Origin: JAAZKA01 sp034926225
GTDB taxonomy: Bacteria > Bacillota > Clostridia > Oscillospirales > QAMX01
Length of the DNA: 64,000 nucleotides
Assembly (NCBI GenBank): GCA_034926225.1
Contig: JAYFRF010000003.1
Location: forward strand, 1-64,000
Reading direction: 5' to 3'
In this document: in pieces, positions 23,702 to 32,600 of the stretch
Numbering within the stretch: position 1 is the first letter of the stretch
Layout: each line of letters opens with the position of its first letter
Made by a program: the position numbers and the translations under genes
The notes under the pieces: generated by a model
What the model was told of the DNA's origin: nothing
What the model saw: the letters and a program-made list of their open reading frames with translations, nothing else
Databases searched by the model: none

Positions 23702-25954
23702 TTATAAACGGATCATATGCACGCTGCCGATACGGTCTCCGCCGCCGACGGCGAGCATGGTTTCATCCGGCGATAGCGCGATCGACGTCAGGAGATTCGA
23801 CGCGGTCGGGCCGTCAAGGTAATAGGGGGAGTTATACGTCAGGAAACCGAGCTGCTTTAGGCCGTCGTGTTCATCGAAGCTGAACACGGTCGAGACGGAG
23901 CGTTCATAGCCCGCGACGCCCCAGAGCTTCGTCCGGGCGGCGTTGACGGTCATGCAGCGTACCGGACCGAGGGAGGCAGCGCTGCCGTAGGAGAAGACGT
24001 GATTGCCATCGACAAGAGCGAACATGGCGTCGCCGGTACCGACAGCGATTCTGCCGCGATTCCACGGAGCGGTGGCTGTCGCCTTGGCCAGATAGCGGCG
24101 TCCGGCGACCTCGGGGAGCGCGATGCCTTCCGGCAGCGGCAGCAATGCGTTCGGCAGACCGTTTGTCAGCACCCAGGAAAGACGCTGCGCTTCAGCGCAG
24201 GCTACCGGCACGACGGATTCGATCGAATAGGCGAAAGCACGGGGATTTTCTACGTAATACTGTCCGTTTTCCTCAAAGCAGCGGGGCTTCTTGCGGCCGA
24301 AGATGGTACAGATGGTGAAATAGCGCTCATCGTTTTCCGCAGCTTCCTTCGACGGGTATACGGCATACGGCGTCGGGATGACGTGGAACAGAAATTCATC
24401 CTTGTCATCGCCGGAGATGCCCCATAAGGTGCCGTCGGCGTCCCACGCGAGCTTACGTACCTTCGAGCCTTCGATATTGTCGGAGGGGACGAAACGCCAC
24501 AGACGGATGGGCGTGATCGACTGGATGGGGAAGAGCGTCGAGGGGTTACTACCTGAGACTTCCTCACCAGCGTAGCTGCGCACATATTTCTTGGCCTTTT
24601 CGACTTCCTCGGGCGTATAGGGTGTCGCCTTTAAGTCGAGAGCCGGGCCTTTGTCGTACATATGCTGGCGGAACTCACGCAGATCGATCATCGCCACGCC
24701 GAGATCGCCCTTTTTGGGGTCCTCACCGCGTTTGCGGTGTCCGCCGCCGATCATATAGAGGATGTCATGCACCTGATCGCAGCAGAAGCAGTATGCGGTG
24801 GGGGTGTCGTGGCCGGGGGTGCCGATGATGCCCATGTTTTCGGGGCCTTTATCGCTGTGGATATCCCAGCGGATTAAGAACTGCGGGGCGGGGAAGTGGT
24901 AGAAATCACAGTTGCCGTTCTCGTCAGGCTCCGGCTGCTCCTGCTGCGGACCATTGAGCGCATACCATAACACGCCCTCGCTGTCGACGGCGATTTCGTC
25001 AAGCGACATCGGGGAGATGCCGAAATCGGAGCCGTAATCATAGGGGGAACGTTTACCGAGGTTTTTAACGGTGAGGGTGTCGCAGTCAAAGAGGAATAAG
25101 TCCTCACCGCAGGTATTCACGAAAACGAACTCATGGTCGGACACATCGACGGCCTGGCTCATGTAACGATACCAGGTGTTATTCGTAACCGCATCACGGT
25201 AGCGTGGCGGAGACCAGTGCAGATCCTCCAGCTTCTGCGTATCGACGTTGACGCGATACAGGAAACCCGATTTCGTCATGGCATAGATATGCCCGTCGGG
25301 TCCGCGATGCAGGCGGTAGTTGAAAATTTCGGCAGCCTTGCCCAAATCCTTGACCGACTTGTCGTCGAGCGAGTAGCGATAGACATGTCCGCGCATGAAG
25401 CCGATCATGTACAGGGCGTTGTACTTGGAATCGTAGCAGGAGCCGTAGATCGATTCGCGCAGAACGGGTTGACCGAGGTTCTCCGCCACGCCGGTTTTCG
25501 GGTCATAATGCAGGATGTACGAGCCGGGGAAGCCTTCCCATGCGTGGTCGATATGGGCCAGCGGCATCCACTCGGGGTGACCGACGGAACCGGCGGTCGT
25601 ATGGGTCGTGGCGATGATGGTGCCGTCGGGGAGAAAGTTGATCGACGTATGCAGCTTTGAATGCGGCATATGCTGCGGATGGGGCAGCGTGAGGTCTTCC
25701 GCCTGAAAGCAGGTATGGAAGGTATCCGTCTCGAAGTCATAGGAAATCAAGCGGGTATGGTGCCCAGGCTGCTCATACGTCGGCGCGAAATACATCGTAC
25801 CGTCGTAGGGGGAGGTGTTCATATCCCAGCAGGAGTTATAGCCCTCCTCAAGCCCATCCATGTCGAGACGCATACGGGTACGTACGCCGGCCTGGTTAAT
25901 CAGGCGTATCTTTTCGGGATCGTCGAGTCGGCCGAGAAAGCTTGTCCGTTTCAT
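23702..25954 (-). CDS. Large propeller-like protein of unknown function
   Basis: I do not recognise a named family. 750 residues from ATG 25954-25952 (AAAAAGGGG just upstream); a longer frame from 26035 has no ribosome site. There is no signal peptide. Repeated segments of the type DGTMYFAPTY, DGTIIATTHT, DGHIYAMTKSGFLYRVN, SEGVLWYAL and DGTLWGISG, spaced 40-70 residues apart, suggest a beta-propeller of sugar- or polyphenol-acting enzymes or of a sensor-like protein. It has its own promoter and converges on the ceramidase-like gene. A smaller protein of similar style is at 52046. Confidence 0.6.
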   Translation of the reverse strand: MKRTSFLGRLDDPEKIRLINQAGVRTRMRLDMDGLEEGYNSCWDMNTSPYDGTMYFAPTYEQPGHHTRLISYDFETDTFHTCFQAEDLTLPHPQHMPHSKLHTSINFLPDGTIIATTHTTAGSVGHPEWMPLAHIDHAWEGFPGSYILHYDPKTGVAENLGQPVLRESIYGSCYDSKYNALYMIGFMRGHVYRYSLDDKSVKDLGKAAEIFNYRLHRGPDGHIYAMTKSGFLYRVNVDTQKLEDLHWSPPRYRDAVTNNTWYRYMSQAVDVSDHEFVFVNTCGEDLFLFDCDTLTVKNLGKRSPYDYGSDFGISPMSLDEIAVDSEGVLWYALNGPQQEQPEPDENGNCDFYHFPAPQFLIRWDIHSDKGPENMGIIGTPGHDTPTAYCFCCDQVHDILYMIGGGHRKRGEDPKKGDLGVAMIDLREFRQHMYDKGPALDLKATPYTPEEVEKAKKYVRSYAGEEVSGSNPSTLFPIQSITPIRLWRFVPSDNIEGSKVRKLAWDADGTLWGISGDDKDEFLFHVIPTPYAVYPSKEAAENDERYFTICTIFGRKKPRCFEENGQYYVENPRAFAYSIESVVPVACAEAQRLSWVLTNGLPNALLPLPEGIALPEVAGRRYLAKATATAPWNRGRIAVGTGDAMFALVDGNHVFSYGSAASLGPVRCMTVNAARTKLWGVAGYERSVSTVFSFDEHDGLKQLGFLTYNSPYYLDGPTASNLLTSIALSPDETMLAVGGGDRIGSVHMIRL

Positions 25955-26058
25955 AACATTACCCCTTTTTGTGAAAAGAAATATCTCCGCGGGAGATGTG
26001 AAATGTTCGCCTTCGGCGATGATTCCATAGGACACGTTTGGGTAGGGCGCTGTTTCTT

Positions 26059-26087
26059 ATCTTAGCGGAGATGCGGGGGTTTGTCAA
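26059..26087 (-). promoter_or_regulatory. Promoter of the propeller-like gene
   Basis: On the minus strand TTGACA (26087-26082), a 17-base spacer and TAAGAT (26064-26059), leaving a ~100-base leader. Confidence 0.6.
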
Positions 26088-26109
26088 GCGGTCTGCATAA
26101 AATATTAGA

Positions 26110-26394
26110 TTGACAGAGAATGATAATTGTGCTATTGTAGTTTTTATTAAGAGAATTTGAAAAATGTGGGTTTGCGGATATGCAGGATTTTACAGCATAT
26201 AATGACACAGACGCCTTCAAATTGGGTGCCGGACTTCAAATCCATCCGACGTTGACATTTTTCTGCCCCTTTCCTTAAAAAAATATATTGCAAACTCCAT
26301 CCTAACCTGCTATAATATAAAAATTGTCCGCCCCCCGTATTTTTATCGGAATCAACGCTTGACGCCATAACCAAAACGTTCACCGACGGTGAAC
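26110..26394 (+). promoter_or_regulatory. Upstream region of ttcA: two candidate promoters and a palindrome
   Basis: This is the main content of the 495-base gap 25955-26449. TTGACA (26110-26115) and TATTGT (26133-26138) have a 17-base spacer. TTGCAA (26288-26293) and TATAAT (26311-26316) also have a 17-base spacer, and this is the better candidate. A perfect 17-base palindrome, GTTCACCGACGGTGAAC, lies at 26378-26394, ~70 bases after the second promoter; it could be an operator or a short leader hairpin. Confidence 0.55.
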
Positions 26395-26449
26395 ATTTTA
26401 CATCTTTACGGGGTTATTTCACTTCACAGCCGCCGAAGGGAAGCCAAAA

Positions 26450-27187
26450 ATGCAACATATCCTATCGCATGTACGAAGATGCGTCCAAGACTACAATATG
26501 ATACAGTCGGGAGATTCCATTGCCGTTGGTGTGTCGGGAGGGAAGGATTCACTGACGACGCTGTGCGCGATGGCCGGCCTTGCGCGGTTTTATCCGGAAA
26601 GGTTTGACGTAAAGGCAATATCGATCGACATGGGCTTCCCCGGTGCGGATTTCTCACAGATTGAGGCGCTGTGCGAGCGCCTGAAGGTATCCTATACGGT
26701 GGTGCCGACGAATATCTATGAGGTGGTCTTCCATGCGCGGCAGGAGAAGAACCCCTGCTCGCTGTGTGCGAATATGAGGCGGGGCGCGTTGAACCGGGCG
26801 GCGGCAACGGCGGGCTGTAATAAAGTGGCGCTCGGGCATCACAGGGATGACGCGATTGAGACGCTGCTGCTGTCGCTTTTTTACGAGGGACGCATTTCCT
26901 GCTTCCAGCCGGTGACCTTCCTTGACCGCAGCGGTATTACGCTGCTGCGTCCGATGTTGTACGTGCCGGAGAAGGAGATGCGAGCCTTTGCGGTCAAGGA
27001 AAACCTGCCGGTATTTCCGAGGCTTTGCCCCGAGGAGGGGCACTCCAAGCGCGCGGAAGTCAAAGCGCTGATCGCGGAGATGAAGAAAAAGAACCCCGAT
27101 CTGCCGGAGATGCTGTTTGGCGCGATTCAGAGACTGCCGGTTTCAGGATGGGAGTGTTTTTCACATGATACGCAAGACGATTCTTGA
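26450..27187 (+). CDS. ttcA: TtcA-like tRNA 2-thiocytidine synthetase (PP-loop ATPase)
   Basis: 245 residues. PP-loop SGGKDSLTTL at ~29-38, the CSLCANMRRGAL block with the Cys-x2-Cys that binds an iron-sulfur cluster, and GHHRDDAIETLLLSLFYEGR are diagnostic of the TtcA/TtuA group. TtcA thiolates C32 of certain tRNAs using ATP. Clostridial relatives are often annotated only as tRNA-thiolation ATPases, so the exact tRNA target is inferred. The 3' end overlaps the next gene by 23 bases. Confidence 0.85.
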   Translation: MQHILSHVRRCVQDYNMIQSGDSIAVGVSGGKDSLTTLCAMAGLARFYPERFDVKAISIDMGFPGADFSQIEALCERLKVSYTVVPTNIYEVVFHARQEKNPCSLCANMRRGALNRAAATAGCNKVALGHHRDDAIETLLLSLFYEGRISCFQPVTFLDRSGITLLRPMLYVPEKEMRAFAVKENLPVFPRLCPEEGHSKRAEVKALIAEMKKKNPDLPEMLFGAIQRLPVSGWECFSHDTQDDS

Positions 27188-28124
27188 GGTGCCGACGCCG
27201 TCATGCCATGCGTCAACGGTTGTGTTTACGGAAAGCGGCGTATTATTGGCATGGTTTGGCGGAACGGCGGAGGGTGATCCCGACGTCGGTATTTATGTGA
27301 CGCGCGGAGACGGCGAAACCTTTTCGGCGCCCGAGCGCGTGTCTCGGGAGGAGGGCGTCGCGCATTGGAATCCCGTGCTATGGAGACGCTCGGATGGGAC
27401 GTTCGCGCTGTACTATAAGGTAGGCGCGAAAATTTCGGATTGGGAAACTTATGTGACGGAATCGGCCGATGAAGGCGCGACATGGAGCCAACCGAAGCCG
27501 CTTATAGCGGGAGACCGTTCCGGCGGAAGAGGACCTGTGAAAAATAAGCCGATCCGCATTGCCGATGGAACGGTATTGGCGCCCGCATCCTGGGAAAAAG
27601 ACGTTTGGCGGGCTTTTGCCGATCGTTCGCCGGATGACGGAAGAAGCTTTTGCCGTGCGGACTATATCGAAGCGCCGGAGTTTGACGGCAGACCCGTGGG
27701 ACTTATCCAGCCGACGCTGTGGGAGAGTCAACCGGGGGTTGTTCATATGTTGTTGAGGTCGAACGAAGGTGCGCTATATCGTGCGGACTCGGCAGACGGT
27801 GGTAAAACCTGGTCGGTGGCATATCGGACAGCGGTTGCGAATAACAACAGCGGCGTCGATCTTGTAAGCCTTGCGGATGGGACGCTGATACTGGCCTGCA
27901 ATCCGGTCGGTAAGAACTGGGGTGCGCGGACACCGCTTGTATTGATGCGGTCTGCGGATAACGGTAATACCTGGGAACGGCTGTACGTACTTGAAGACGC
28001 GCCGGGGGAGTATTCCTATCCCGCCGTTGTCGCGGATGACAAGAGAATTGCGGTATCATACACATGGAATCGGCAAAAAATCGCCTATTGCGAAATTTCT
28101 ATAAATGAAACGGAAAGGGCTTAG
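27165..28124 (+). CDS. BNR-repeat sialidase-like protein
   Basis: 319 residues from ATG 27165 (GGGAG before it), overlapping ttcA. Three Asp-box repeats are visible (SADEGATWS, SADGGKTWS, SADNGNTWE), marking a six-bladed propeller of the BNR_2/exo-sialidase type. The C-terminal YSYPAVVADDKRIAVSYTWNRQKI matches these proteins. No signal peptide is seen, so it is cytoplasmic. It may be a glycosidase or lyase acting on imported glycans; the classical sialidase arginine triad cannot be confirmed by eye. It ends with TAG. Confidence 0.75.
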   Translation: MIRKTILEVPTPSCHASTVVFTESGVLLAWFGGTAEGDPDVGIYVTRGDGETFSAPERVSREEGVAHWNPVLWRRSDGTFALYYKVGAKISDWETYVTESADEGATWSQPKPLIAGDRSGGRGPVKNKPIRIADGTVLAPASWEKDVWRAFADRSPDDGRSFCRADYIEAPEFDGRPVGLIQPTLWESQPGVVHMLLRSNEGALYRADSADGGKTWSVAYRTAVANNNSGVDLVSLADGTLILACNPVGKNWGARTPLVLMRSADNGNTWERLYVLEDAPGEYSYPAVVADDKRIAVSYTWNRQKIAYCEISINETERA

Positions 28125-28135
28125 AGTTGTAACAC

Positions 28136-29497
28136 ATGAAATTACCTCATAATAAACGTATTTGCCTTGTCGGCATTGGCGGCGTTTCGATGAGCGCGCT
28201 TGCCCAAATGCTCCTCTCTCACGGATATACGATTTTTGGCTGCGACCGCGTAGACAGCGCGCGCACAAAAAAACTCGTATCTCTCGGCATTCCCGTGCGT
28301 ATCTGGCCGAACGACCCCTCTAACATTGATGGCGCGGATATCGTTATCCGTACGGCCGCCGCGCGTGACGATGCGCCGGAGATCATCGAAGCGAGAAAAA
28401 GGGGACTCCATGTGATGGAGCGTGCCGAAGCTTGGGCCTGCCTGATGGAGGGTTACCGTAATATCGTAGCCCTTTCCGGTACCCATGGGAAATCAACGAC
28501 GACCGGCATGTGCGGACAGATCGCCCTGACCGCCGGACTTGACCCTACCATCTCCATCGGCGCGGACTTACCTTGTATCGGCGGCAACCTCCGCACCTCC
28601 GACGCGCGGGAGATATTCGTAGCGGAGGCGGACGAATACTGGGATTCCTTCCTCTATTTCCGCCCTACCGTCGCCGTCATAAACAACATTGAAGCCGACC
28701 ACCCCGATTACTTCAAGAGCATGGAACAGCTTATCGGCTCCTTTACCAAGTTTGCCTCCCTCGTCCCGCCGGATGGTTGCGTTGTGGCCAACGCCGAGAG
28801 TGAGAACGCCATGCAGGCGGCCCGAGGCGCACGCTGCCGAGTTCGTACCTTTGGCTTACATGTTCCCTGTGACGTAACAGCCAAAAACCTTACTTTTCAT
28901 TATAACTATGCCTCATTTACGCTCGTCGCCGACGGCAATGCCCTCGGGGAGATAACCCTTGCCGTGCATGGCATCCATAATGTCTACAACGCCATCGCTG
29001 CTGCTGCGGCAATGCTCGCCTGCGGCGTCAAACCCGCCCTTGTTGTGGAAGGCCTTAATGATTTCGGCGGTGTAGCTCGCCGCTTTGAGCGCCGCGGTAC
29101 GATCAACGGCGCGGTGCTTGTCGATGATTTCGGACATCATCCTACCGAGATGCAGATGACGATGGACGTCGCGCGCCGCTTGGGCTTCCGCCGCGTCATT
29201 ACTGTCTTCCAGCCTTATACCTATTCCCGTACAACACAGTATTTCGATGACTTTGTCCGCGTTCTAAAGCAGGCTGACGTCGCCGTCCTGACGGAGATCC
29301 TCGGCGCGAGAGAGGTCAATCCCGGCAGCGATACCTCCAAAACACTCGTCGATGCCATCCCCGGCGCGGTCTTTACCCCCACCTTCGACGACGCAGAAGC
29401 ATGGATTCGCGAAAACGCCCGGGAAGGCGACCTCATTGTCACCACCGGCTGCGGCAATCTCAATCTGCTCTGCGACCGTCTGGTTGGCAAAAACTAA
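28136..29497 (+). CDS. murC: UDP-N-acetylmuramate--L-alanine ligase
   Basis: 453 residues. GIGGVSMSALAQML is the nucleotide-binding start, SGTHGKSTTTGM the ATP-binding P-loop at ~114-125, EADEYWDSFLYFRP and NIEADHPDYF the Mur ligase core, and VDDFGHHPTEMQMTM the MurC signature. It adds L-Ala to UDP-MurNAc in cytoplasmic peptidoglycan precursor synthesis. It stands apart from a classical mur/dcw cluster. A long hairpin follows. Confidence 0.93.
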   Translation: MKLPHNKRICLVGIGGVSMSALAQMLLSHGYTIFGCDRVDSARTKKLVSLGIPVRIWPNDPSNIDGADIVIRTAAARDDAPEIIEARKRGLHVMERAEAWACLMEGYRNIVALSGTHGKSTTTGMCGQIALTAGLDPTISIGADLPCIGGNLRTSDAREIFVAEADEYWDSFLYFRPTVAVINNIEADHPDYFKSMEQLIGSFTKFASLVPPDGCVVANAESENAMQAARGARCRVRTFGLHVPCDVTAKNLTFHYNYASFTLVADGNALGEITLAVHGIHNVYNAIAAAAAMLACGVKPALVVEGLNDFGGVARRFERRGTINGAVLVDDFGHHPTEMQMTMDVARRLGFRRVITVFQPYTYSRTTQYFDDFVRVLKQADVAVLTEILGAREVNPGSDTSKTLVDAIPGAVFTPTFDDAEAWIRENAREGDLIVTTGCGNLNLLCDRLVGKN

Positions 29498-29516
29498 AAC
29501 CGTATTCTTCCTCCTG

Positions 29517-29562
29517 CGAAGGGTCGTCTTGGCCACCAGCAGGTGACTAAGGCGATCCTTCG
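29517..29562 (+). terminator. Long hairpin after murC
   Basis: CGAAGGGTCGTCTTGGCCAC pairs over ~21 bp with GTGACTAAGGCGATCCTTCG (several G-U pairs), then TTTGTT. Confidence 0.6.
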
Positions 29563-29613
29563 TTTGTTACGCCATGTACAGAATCGATCAGCATAAAAAA
29601 AGAGGTACCTACG

Positions 29614-30564
29614 ATGGGGGATATATTCCTATATACGCTTTCCCAGACGCTGCTGCTGTTCTTTTTTCTTCTTGCCGGTGCGTTCCTACGTTGGAGAAAG
29701 CTGCTGCCGGACAACACCCCGCTCGTTCTTTCACGGCTAGAGATGACGATCATCCTCCCCGCGTTAAACTTCAAGGTTTTCGCGGCCAATTTTAACCGTT
29801 CCGTCCTTCGCCAATCCGGCATCACAATGCTTGCCGGAGTCGCCGTCCTCGGCGTCGTCTTTAGTATCGCACTCGTCCTATCCCGCTTTTTCGCCAAAGA
29901 CCGAAATACCCGCGATATCTATACATACTCCTTCACCATTCCCAACTATGGCTACATGGGTTATGCGCTGATGGCGGCGCTCTACGGCGAATCGATGCTC
30001 TTTTCCATGATCGTCTTCGCCCTGCCGCTGTCGATGTTCACCTACAGCGTCGGGATGTACCTCCTAAGCCCCCAGAAAAAGTGGGACCTTCGTACCTTTC
30101 TCAATCCCAGCTTTGCGGGCATCCTTCTCGGCGTGCTTGTAGGTCTTTCCGGCGTTACCGTCCCACCCCTGCTGATGTCGGTCGCCGAAACCGCATCCAA
30201 CTGCATGGCTCCGCTCGCCATGCTCCTCACCGGCTTCGTCATTGCGGGGAAAGCCATCCTGTCTGGTTCTACTACCGGCGGCAAGGGAGACGCCTTTGCC
30301 CTGCTGCGCGACCGGAAAGTCTACCTCGCCTGTGCTATCCGTCTGCTGGCGCTGCCGCTTTTTGCACTCGGCGTCTGCCTTGCGCTCAAGCTGCCGGACG
30401 ATCTGACGACGGTCATCATCCTTTTTCTCGCCATGCCGATGGGCTTAAACACCATCGTCTTCCCAGAAGCCGCCGGCGGAGACAGCTCCACCGGCGCGAA
30501 GATGGCGCTCATCTCGAACGTCGCCGGGCTTGTGACTATTCCATTTGTTTTATCGTTACTGTAA
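29614..30564 (+). CDS. AEC-family membrane transporter
   Basis: 316 residues with about ten hydrophobic segments in two halves. FTIPNYGYMGYALMAALYGE and FLAMPMGLNTIVFPEA are typical of the auxin-efflux-carrier (Mem_trans) family, which in bacteria moves organic acids such as malate or malonate. The substrate is unknown here. ATG 29614 has AAAGAGG upstream, and a terminator follows immediately. Confidence 0.85.
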   Translation: MGDIFLYTLSQTLLLFFFLLAGAFLRWRKLLPDNTPLVLSRLEMTIILPALNFKVFAANFNRSVLRQSGITMLAGVAVLGVVFSIALVLSRFFAKDRNTRDIYTYSFTIPNYGYMGYALMAALYGESMLFSMIVFALPLSMFTYSVGMYLLSPQKKWDLRTFLNPSFAGILLGVLVGLSGVTVPPLLMSVAETASNCMAPLAMLLTGFVIAGKAILSGSTTGGKGDAFALLRDRKVYLACAIRLLALPLFALGVCLALKLPDDLTTVIILFLAMPMGLNTIVFPEAAGGDSSTGAKMALISNVAGLVTIPFVLSLL

Positions 30565-30568
30565 GAAG

Positions 30569-30600
30569 GGGACGCCGTACTGCGGCGTCCTATCTTTTTA
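30569..30600 (+). terminator. Terminator after the AEC transporter
   Basis: GGACGCCG, loop TACTG, CGGCGTCC, then TATCTTTTTAT. Confidence 0.85.
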
Positions 30601-30746
30601 TATAAGCGATAAACGGGAAAATTCCGTGTTCCGAGGGGAGATTCTTTCGATTTCCAAAGACTCTCCCGTCGAAGGAAAACTTTCCGCTTGCGAAATTGCG
30701 AATGAAATGTTAATATGACGGTACAAATTTAAAAGGAGTTGTGTCT

Positions 30747-32486
30747 ATGAAACGTATCCGCTTCACTGCGGTCGCGGCGCTGTTCCTGGCCGCCGCGATG
30801 CTCCTGACTTCCTGTGCGGGAGATTCTTCCACCGCGACGACAGTCGCGACCACTGCCGCGGCAACAACCGCTGCCGCGACCACCGCCGCAGGAGCTACCA
30901 CTGCCGCAACCACCACTGCCGCCGCAACGACCGCTGCCATCACCGCCGCCGCTTCCGACGGTCCCGTAACCGCCGCTGGCTGCCTGCCGATCGTCAATGA
31001 GATGATCGATCTTGAAATCATGATGGCCGTCAACACCGCTGTTTCCGATTATGAAAACAACGACATGACCCGTAAGATGGAAGAGATGACCAATATCCAC
31101 ATTAACTGGAACATGGTCGCGGATATGGCGACAACGAAGCCCCTGCTGCTAGCTTCCGGCGATCTGCCGGAGGTTTTCGGCAATGCCGGTATGACCGCCG
31201 AGGAGCAGATGACCTACTCCGAGAAGGGCGTCTTCATCGATCAAAAGCCCTATATCGATCAGTACGGTTACTACATTATGAAGATGTTCGATTATGACAC
31301 AAACGTCGAGAAGGAAATCACCCTCCCGTCCGGCATGATCGTCTCTCTGCCGTCCTACTCCCTGACCTATCACATGACCGCCGCGAATAAGCTGTGGATG
31401 AATCGCGACTGGCTCGCCGCTGTCAATATGTCCGCACCGACCACCGTCGAGGAGTTTTATGACGTTCTCACCGCATTCAAGACCGGCGATCCCAACGGTA
31501 ATGGACAGAATGATGAGATTCCGTTCACTGGCGTCGATGTCTCCGGCTGGCATTCCGTCGTACCGTACGTCATGGCGGCTTATATCGTAACCGATAATCA
31601 GGAAGGCCGTTATTTTGCCCAACCCTACGCCGGCACCGTGGATATTGTCTTCGACAAGGACGTGTGGCGGGAAGGCCTGACCTACTTAAATAAGCTCTAT
31701 TCCGAAGGCTTAATCGATCCCGAATGCTTTACACAGGATATCGACCTCCGCAAGCAGAAAGTGGAAGCCGGACAGATCGGTGCGACGGGTTCCAATGCGC
31801 CCTCCTCCTTCGCTGTAGCCGATTCCGAAATGTTTAAGGTTTACGATGCCATCGAGCCGCTGATCGGCACCGACGGCGCGCGTCATGCCGCGTATACCGG
31901 TACGCCGATCGTAACCGGCTTCTTTACCATTACCCGCGAGTGCAAGAACCCCGAAGCCGCATTCCGTTGGGCGGACTTCTGCTACAACGAAGAATACAAT
32001 TGTGACTTCATTTATGGCAATGAAGGGGCGCAGTGGCGCAAGGCCGAGGACGGGGAAACGGGTATCAATGGCAAGCAAGCTATTTTCACCACCCTTGAAG
32101 GCTTCTCTGGCGTCAACCAGAATGTGTCTTGGTATCAAACTATCCATAACTTCCGTACCGCCGAGTGGCGTCTCGGCGATCTTGGTGCCACCGAGGAAAC
32201 CTATTACCTCCGTGCCGGCATGGAAAGCCGTATTTACGACGCGACGACCCTGTATGAGCCGTATTATACCACGGATATCGTTCCGGTCAACCTCTATGTC
32301 CCGACGGAGGATGCCAAGGAATACTCCGATATCAAGACCGCGCTGTACGATTACATGAAGGAATGCACCGCCCGCTTTATTACCGGTGACATGAGCATTG
32401 ACGCCGAGTGGGATTCCTACATTGCCGAGCTCGATCACATCGGCCTTGACCGTTACCTCGAGCTGGTTGCCTCCGCGATTAACTGA
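30747..32486 (+). CDS. Lipoprotein solute-binding protein of sugar ABC importer, cluster 2
   Basis: 579 residues from ATG 30747, with AAAGGAG at 30730-30736. A GTG two codons earlier is too close to it. Lipobox LTSC (Cys23) is followed by a ~40-residue Thr/Ala linker, then a LipO/LplA-type binding fold with GDPNGNGQNDEIPF and a C-terminal DAEWDSYIAELD, as in the cluster 1 protein. The two are paralogues of similar layout but clearly different sequence, so they probably bind different oligosaccharides. Confidence 0.88.
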   Translation: MKRIRFTAVAALFLAAAMLLTSCAGDSSTATTVATTAAATTAAATTAAGATTAATTTAAATTAAITAAASDGPVTAAGCLPIVNEMIDLEIMMAVNTAVSDYENNDMTRKMEEMTNIHINWNMVADMATTKPLLLASGDLPEVFGNAGMTAEEQMTYSEKGVFIDQKPYIDQYGYYIMKMFDYDTNVEKEITLPSGMIVSLPSYSLTYHMTAANKLWMNRDWLAAVNMSAPTTVEEFYDVLTAFKTGDPNGNGQNDEIPFTGVDVSGWHSVVPYVMAAYIVTDNQEGRYFAQPYAGTVDIVFDKDVWREGLTYLNKLYSEGLIDPECFTQDIDLRKQKVEAGQIGATGSNAPSSFAVADSEMFKVYDAIEPLIGTDGARHAAYTGTPIVTGFFTITRECKNPEAAFRWADFCYNEEYNCDFIYGNEGAQWRKAEDGETGINGKQAIFTTLEGFSGVNQNVSWYQTIHNFRTAEWRLGDLGATEETYYLRAGMESRIYDATTLYEPYYTTDIVPVNLYVPTEDAKEYSDIKTALYDYMKECTARFITGDMSIDAEWDSYIAELDHIGLDRYLELVASAIN

Positions 32487-32501
32487 TCATCGGTGCTTGT
32501 T

Positions 32502-32529
32502 GTAGGGACACGGCGCGCCGTGTCCCTAC
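32502..32529 (+). repeat. REP-like perfect palindrome between binding-protein and permease genes
   Basis: GTAGGGACACGGCG directly followed by its reverse complement CGCCGTGTCCCTAC: 28 bases with no loop. Elements of the type TAGGGACACGGC...GCCGTGTCCCTA occur dispersed in many genomes. Here it takes the same place as the hairpin at 20357 in cluster 1. Confidence 0.7.
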
Positions 32530-32600
32530 GGTTCTATTTTTGCACCCCGCGCTCCATATTTAAAAACACTTATTTTTCACCGGAATCGGAGGGACACGGC

